Assembly (NCBI GenBank): GCA_039815415.1
Contig: JBCBZH010000182.1
Coordinates: forward strand, 1-8,943
Direction of reading: 5' to 3'
Length of the DNA stretch: 8,943 nucleotides
Source: JBCBZH01 sp039815415
GTDB lineage: Bacteria > Bacteroidota > Rhodothermia > Rhodothermales > Rubricoccaceae
Part shown: positions 5,784 to 8,943 of the stretch, piece after piece
How positions within the stretch are numbered: position 1 is the stretch's first letter
Layout of the letters: each line of letters begins with the position of its first letter
The notes under the pieces: model-generated
What the model saw: only the letters and a program-made list of their open reading frames with translations
Told to the model about the DNA's origin: nothing
Databases searched by the model: none
Made by a program: the position numbers and the translations under genes

Positions 5784-6650
5784 TTACTCGCTCAGTCGAT
5801 AGGCCATGAGGCGGTTGCTCTGCATCGTGGGGACGAGCAAGAGGCGGGTCTCCGGGATGTAGTCGATATCCGCCGCTCGGATGCCGTCGCCGGAGGTGTC
5901 CAGAAGAAGTGTCTTGCGTCCGTCGGCGTGGACGTGGTAGATCCGCCCATCGAACCCTGAGGCGAGGTAGCTGCCGTCGCCGACGGCTTCCAGGCCATCC
6001 GGGCCTGCGATGTCCTGCGCCATTGGAGTTAGCGCCTGGGTGCCGAGGTCCAGCCAGTCGACTGTTCTCGGAGTCCAGCGTGTAATAAGCAACCGGCCGC
6101 CCTCCACCAGAAGGCCGTTGGGTGTGTCGAGGGACTCCGCGACGGGTTCGATGACGCCCTCTCGGAGCGCATAGACGGTGTTTCCGCCCGTGTCGCTCAC
6201 ATACACGGTTCCGTCGGGGGCAATCGCCAGATCGTTCAATGCGACCGCACCATCAATGGGGACTCTCCGAACCACCTCCGCCGTTGCGAGGTTGATCTCA
6301 ACGATGGCGTCAATGTCGGTGACGAACAGGTGGCCGTTGTGGATGCCTGTGCCTGTCGGTGCATGGAGCCCAGAGACCCACTTCGCATCCACGATGCGCC
6401 CGTCTAGGGTCACTTTGCCAATGCTTCCTTGGCCATCCTTCTCCATGAAGTGCCCATCGATGTTGGCCGTGTAGATGACATTGGTCTCCGGGTCGTAGAT
6501 CGCCGACTCGATGGTGGTGAGGAGCGTATCGGTTTCCCAGAGGGGCGTCAGCGTGAGGGAGGCCTGAGAGGCGGGCGTTTGAGCGCAGGCGGATGTGGTG
6601 AGCTGGAAGAGGACCAGGACAGCCAGCGTTGACCAGGAGGTACGGCGCAT
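5784..6650 (-). CDS. Exported SMP-30/gluconolactonase-like beta-propeller protein
   Basis: 288 residues from the ATG at 6650. An in-frame GTG at 6665 would add five residues in front of a good signal peptide and is not preferred. Residues 1-23 (MRRTSWSTLAVLVLFQLTTSACA) are a signal sequence that could be cut at ACA-Q by signal peptidase I or used as a loose lipobox around Cys22. The rest matches the SMP-30/gluconolactonase/LRE six-bladed propeller. Residues aligning with the metal and substrate ligands appear present: Glu48 (TIESAIYDPE), Asn139 (ALNDLAIAPDG), Asn178 (TPNGLLVEGG) and Asp218 (GPDGLEAV). It may be a periplasmic or lipid-anchored lactonase/esterase; the substrate is unknown, and a non-enzymatic NHL-like role is possible. 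It follows two AraC-type regulator genes on the same strand, separated by 89 bp that contain paired direct repeats. Confidence 0.82.
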   Translation of the reverse strand: MRRTSWSTLAVLVLFQLTTSACAQTPASQASLTLTPLWETDTLLTTIESAIYDPETNVIYTANIDGHFMEKDGQGSIGKVTLDGRIVDAKWVSGLHAPTGTGIHNGHLFVTDIDAIVEINLATAEVVRRVPIDGAVALNDLAIAPDGTVYVSDTGGNTVYALREGVIEPVAESLDTPNGLLVEGGRLLITRWTPRTVDWLDLGTQALTPMAQDIAGPDGLEAVGDGSYLASGFDGRIYHVHADGRKTLLLDTSGDGIRAADIDYIPETRLLLVPTMQSNRLMAYRLSE

Positions 6651-6709
6651 CGGGCAAGAGAGCACGTTCGTGAGGGAGCGCGCTAGCTACGCTGAGGCGA
6701 GCACGGTGC

Positions 6710-6740
6710 CGTCCAGAATCTGAAAGTGGGCGTCCAGAAT
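6710..6740. promoter_or_regulatory. Paired direct repeats at 21-bp period upstream of the SMP-30-like gene (candidate operator)
   Basis: CGTCCAGAAT occurs at 6710-6719 and again at 6731-6740 (ATTCTGGACG on the coding strand), a 21-bp period or two helical turns on the same DNA face. The pair lies about 60-90 bp before the SMP-30-like ATG, immediately downstream of a regulator gene, and the distal copy touches that gene's stop codon. AraC-family activators typically bind direct half-sites spaced about 21 bp. Regulator and site are matched only by position and geometry. No convincing -10/-35 was found. Confidence 0.4.
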
Positions 6741-7774
6741 TATGATTCCGGAGACACCTGCTGGCCGCGATACGCCGCTGGCGTCAGCCCCGTATGCTTC
6801 TTGAACGCGGCATAGAACGATGACCTGGAGCTGAAGCCAGCCTCATACCCAATGGCTTCCATCGTCAGCATCGGCGCGTCCAACATCAGGCGCTGGGCCT
6901 CTTCCACGCGGTAGGTGTTGATGAACGTCGCGAAGCTCTGGCCCATGTTGTCGTTGAGCAGTTGCGACAGCTTGTGGGGTGTCAGGCCGATGGATTTGGC
7001 GAGCCCCGCCAGCTTGAGCGTGGGGTCTCGGTACGGGGCCTCCTGAGTGAGAAGCTGTTTCAGCCGCGCGATCAGGACCTCCGCTTCGGGAGACGAAATC
7101 TTGGTATCGGCATAGGCCACGGGCTTGGCCTGAGGTAGGGACTGCGCGCGCCGCTTGGTCCACCACACCGCAGCACCCACTCCATAGAACACAATCGAAA
7201 ACCAGAGAGGCCCCACGATGTAGTTCGTGTACAGCGAGACCACAAAGCCGAGCATGACGCCCACCGCACATCCAAATACCAACCATGCCTGCGACATGGC
7301 TTCATGAGACTCATTGGCCCGGCGGCGGTACAAACGAAGCGCTGTAGCGAGCACGTAGATAGCCACCAGCGCGTGGATCCCGTACCGGATGCGATGGTCC
7401 CACACGAGGACATGGGCCTCAAACGGGTAGAGGGTGCCCCCAAGAAGGACGATGGCGAGGCCCAGGAGGATGTGCCACCGGTTCACGTCGCCCCATCGGT
7501 CTGGGCGGTCGAGAAGGGTGCGCGTCGTGGTGTAGAGGGTCGGCCCGATGAGAAGGTGTGCTGTGAGGCCGAGCTGCACGAGGATCCAGGGCGTGGCCTC
7601 GGTAAAGAAGTGGAGGCAGGACACGCCCACGCGGATGCAGAACAGAAGCAGGAGGCTTCCAGTCAGGACCGTAGAGATGCGGCGGGGGTGGGCCGCGAGC
7701 AGGCAAGCGCTCAGCAGCAGCCCGTTGAAGACGCCCAGGGCGCTGAAGAAGAACAGCAGATGGTGAGACAGCAT
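6740..7774 (-). CDS. Membrane-bound AraC-family transcriptional regulator (7TM sensor plus C-terminal HTH)
   Basis: 344 residues from the ATG at 7774; an in-frame start at 7885 would add 37 non-hydrophobic residues and overlap the preceding gene, so it is rejected. Residues ~4-203 contain seven hydrophobic segments (about 4-27, 33-57, 62-87, 98-116, 127-147, 158-182, 183-203). A cytoplasmic linker follows, then an AraC-type double helix-turn-helix (HTH_18) in the last ~90 residues: LAGLAKSIGLTPHKLSQLLND, then AIGYEAGFSSRSSFYAAFKKHTGLTPAAYR. This architecture is widespread in Bacteroidota and suggests that a membrane or lipid-soluble signal is passed directly to DNA binding; the signal is unknown. 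It starts 25 bp after the stop of another AraC-type regulator and probably shares its mRNA. The SMP-30-like gene downstream is the most obvious target. Confidence 0.88.
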   Translation of the reverse strand: MLSHHLLFFFSALGVFNGLLLSACLLAAHPRRISTVLTGSLLLLFCIRVGVSCLHFFTEATPWILVQLGLTAHLLIGPTLYTTTRTLLDRPDRWGDVNRWHILLGLAIVLLGGTLYPFEAHVLVWDHRIRYGIHALVAIYVLATALRLYRRRANESHEAMSQAWLVFGCAVGVMLGFVVSLYTNYIVGPLWFSIVFYGVGAAVWWTKRRAQSLPQAKPVAYADTKISSPEAEVLIARLKQLLTQEAPYRDPTLKLAGLAKSIGLTPHKLSQLLNDNMGQSFATFINTYRVEEAQRLMLDAPMLTMEAIGYEAGFSSRSSFYAAFKKHTGLTPAAYRGQQVSPES

Positions 7775-7799
7775 AGAGGACTCGTCCCAATGGCCAGCG

Positions 7800-8687
7800 C
7801 TACGCGACAGCCCGGACGATATCGTGGCTGGGCGGAGACCCAAACGTCCGTGTATAGTCTCGGCTGAACTGCGAGGGACTCTCATACCCGACGCGGAAGG
7901 CTGTGTCGCGAGCCCTCGCGGCCTCTCCTGTCGTGAGCATCCGCCTCGCTTCGAGCAGCCGGAGCCGCTTGTAATACTGGATCGGCGTCATCCCGGTCGC
8001 GGTGCGAAAGTGGGTGTAGAACGATGACAGGCTCATATGGACAGCTTCTGCGAGAGCCTCTACACGCACGGGTCCTGGGAACGCCTGTTTCATTGACGCG
8101 ACGGCATCGGCAATACGTCGGGAGGGGTTGGTTGGCTGGCCGAGCTGGCGAAGGGCGTCTCCATTGGGGCCTTGGAGAAGCCAGTAGGTCACTTCGCGGA
8201 GGATGCCCGGCGCTAGAAACGAGATGCTGCTTGGCGTCTCCAGCAAGTCAACGAGGCGCTCAATGGCATTGAGGGCGCGTTCGGGGATTCTCCCAACAAA
8301 CGTTCCGGGTTCTGCAGAAGGGGTTGGTGTCGAGGGCCCGGGGTCATGCAGCGCCAGCTCGGCCAGGAGGAGGAAATCAAGGTCGATAACGACAGCGAGG
8401 TAGGGGGCTTGGGGAGACGCGCGCGTTACGCGTCCAAGGGCTGGCACATCCACGCATACAAACAGCCCGTCCCCCTCGTCATATTCGTGGATGTCGTCTC
8501 CAACCGTGCACGTCTTGGCACCTTGCACCACCACACAGACCGAAGCAGGGTAGAGCGCGTGGACAGGGACTTCAGTCGTGGCCGAACGGAAGAGAGACAG
8601 GCCGTCAACTTGAGTCGGGTAGAGGCCGGAGTCATTCGGGTGTTCGGCCGTGTAGCGATCGACGGCTGAGGCGAGAGAAGAGAGCAT
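7800..8687 (-). CDS. AraC-family transcriptional regulator with AraC_N-type ligand domain
   Basis: 295 residues, normal for the family. Residues ~20-180 form a cupin-like N-terminal domain of the AraC_N type (PF06719; LSLFRSATTEVPVHALYPASVCVVVQG, then YDEGDGLFVCVDVP). Residues ~190-290 hold the double HTH: VEALAEAVHMSLSSFYTHFRTATGMTPIQYYKRLRLLEARRML and TAFRVGYESPSQFSRDYTRTFG. It is likely a cytoplasmic, ligand-responsive activator; regulators of this subgroup often control nearby oxidoreductases, but none is present here. The ATG at 8687 gives the usual family N-terminus (MLSSLASAVDRY). A sharp drop in GC begins within about 10 bp upstream of this ATG, so its native promoter region may be missing. 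It precedes the 7TM-AraC gene by 25 bp. Confidence 0.9.
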   Translation of the reverse strand: MLSSLASAVDRYTAEHPNDSGLYPTQVDGLSLFRSATTEVPVHALYPASVCVVVQGAKTCTVGDDIHEYDEGDGLFVCVDVPALGRVTRASPQAPYLAVVIDLDFLLLAELALHDPGPSTPTPSAEPGTFVGRIPERALNAIERLVDLLETPSSISFLAPGILREVTYWLLQGPNGDALRQLGQPTNPSRRIADAVASMKQAFPGPVRVEALAEAVHMSLSSFYTHFRTATGMTPIQYYKRLRLLEARRMLTTGEAARARDTAFRVGYESPSQFSRDYTRTFGSPPSHDIVRAVA

Positions 8688-8802
8688 GTCTCAGAAATTC
8701 CCTTACAAGGTTTAATTGGTTCAGTCCCTCCTCAAAAGAGATGATACGTGTACCTGTTTCTGCCAATATCAAAAGGTTTTCTTGATAGGTGACAAGGTTC
8801 AT
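8632..8802 (-). CDS. Small hypothetical ORF, possibly the 5' fragment of a broken gene
   Basis: From the ATG at 8802 the frame runs 56 codons to a stop at 8632. An AAGGGAG Shine-Dalgarno-like element lies about 11 bases before the ATG, better than at any other gene here. Residues 1-37 (start MNLVTYQENLL, then GTRIISFEEGLNQLNLVREFL) look protein-like and are AT-rich in codon choice. The last ~17 residues (SRLSRRSLHGRTPE) are antisense-like noise read from the overlapping start of the AraC-type gene in another frame. I do not recognise a family. The likely reading is a gene start whose remainder was lost at the compositional boundary near 8690. The same frame is also open to the window edge upstream. 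Confidence 0.35.
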   Translation of the reverse strand: MNLVTYQENLLILAETGTRIISFEEGLNQLNLVREFLRHALFSRLSRRSLHGRTPE

Positions 8803-8943
8803 CGGCGTAAATTCTCCCTTGATGAGGTTGGACCTTTCAAAACCTGAAGAGCCGCCTGCGTTTAAATGGTTCCTTCGTGCTTTCTCGTCAGTTTTATCGT
8901 TTCTTCGGTTGCCTTCGTTCACGCTCAATAAGTTTCTACAAAA
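8691..8943. other. AT-rich block of different origin at the right edge
   Basis: From about 8691 the sequence changes from GC-rich to visibly AT-rich (runs such as GGTTTAATTGG, CAAAAGGTTTTC, GTTTTATCG, CTACAAAA). The change is abrupt and falls directly before the AraC-type start codon. Apart from the short minus-strand frame noted above, no gene, terminator or RNA was recognised in it. Confidence 0.6.

Larger units (their letters stand above)
4041..8361. repeat. Dispersed 10-mer CGCCAGCTCG / CGAGCTGGCG, eight copies
   Basis: Exact copies: forward at 4041, 4113, 4496, 5727 and 8352; reverse complement at 4290, 5748 and 8141. Six are inside or at the edge of coding sequence or short gaps in different codon contexts (Arg-Gln-Leu in some, Pro-Ser-Trp in another), and two build the 5723-5761 hairpin. 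None was seen before 4041. Part of the excess can come from the common codon run CGC-CAG-CTC. Confidence 0.45.

Noticed and set aside
7304..7867. Plus-strand frame of 187 codons inside the AraC-type genes
   Set aside because: It is low-complexity, Glu/Gln/Arg-rich and antisense to the membrane segments of the 7TM regulator.

Overview
The window reads as a GC-rich bacterial chromosome segment, probably from the Bacteroidota/Rhodothermota side of the tree (a Rhodothermales-like organism). Evidence: a type IX secretion (T9SS) C-terminal sorting domain, a seven-TM AraC-type regulator of a kind common in that group, and mostly weak Shine-Dalgarno signals. No rRNA, tRNA, CRISPR array, IS element or phage gene was seen. 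Assignment is by eye and no database was searched.

Layout. (1) 1-396, minus: the N-terminal half of an EamA/DMT-family membrane transporter running off the left edge; its style looks more proteobacterial. (2) 465-3029, plus: an 854-residue RCC1-repeat protein with about 14 repeats (two seven-bladed propellers), an acidic/proline linker and a T9SS sorting domain, but no recognisable signal peptide. (3) 3135-4091, plus: a DUF368/PopT-type polyprenyl-phosphate transporter. (4) From 4132 to 8687 everything is on the minus strand. In transcription order it holds an AraC-type regulator, a membrane-bound 7TM-AraC regulator, an exported SMP-30/gluconolactonase-like beta-propeller, two overlapping bacterial microcompartment vertex proteins (EutN/CcmL family) and a sulfotransferase. 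(5) From about 8690 to the right edge the sequence turns abruptly AT-rich and holds only what looks like the 5' part of an unrelated gene.

How the genes may work together: the two AraC-type genes are 25 bp apart and probably co-transcribed. They sit just upstream of the SMP-30-like gene, whose leader carries two identical 10-bp direct repeats at a 21-bp period, a geometry that suits AraC-type dimers. The two EutN/CcmL genes overlap by 4 bp (GTGA) and are probably translationally coupled. They form pentamers in known families, but no hexameric shell protein or signature enzyme lies in the window, so they look like an orphan or satellite vertex pair. A perfect 12-bp inverted repeat separates the lipoprotein gene from the EutN pair, and its arm sequence belongs to a 10-mer found eight times between 4041 and 8361.

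Both edges differ from the middle. Either they are true recombination boundaries or the contig is chimeric at one or both ends.
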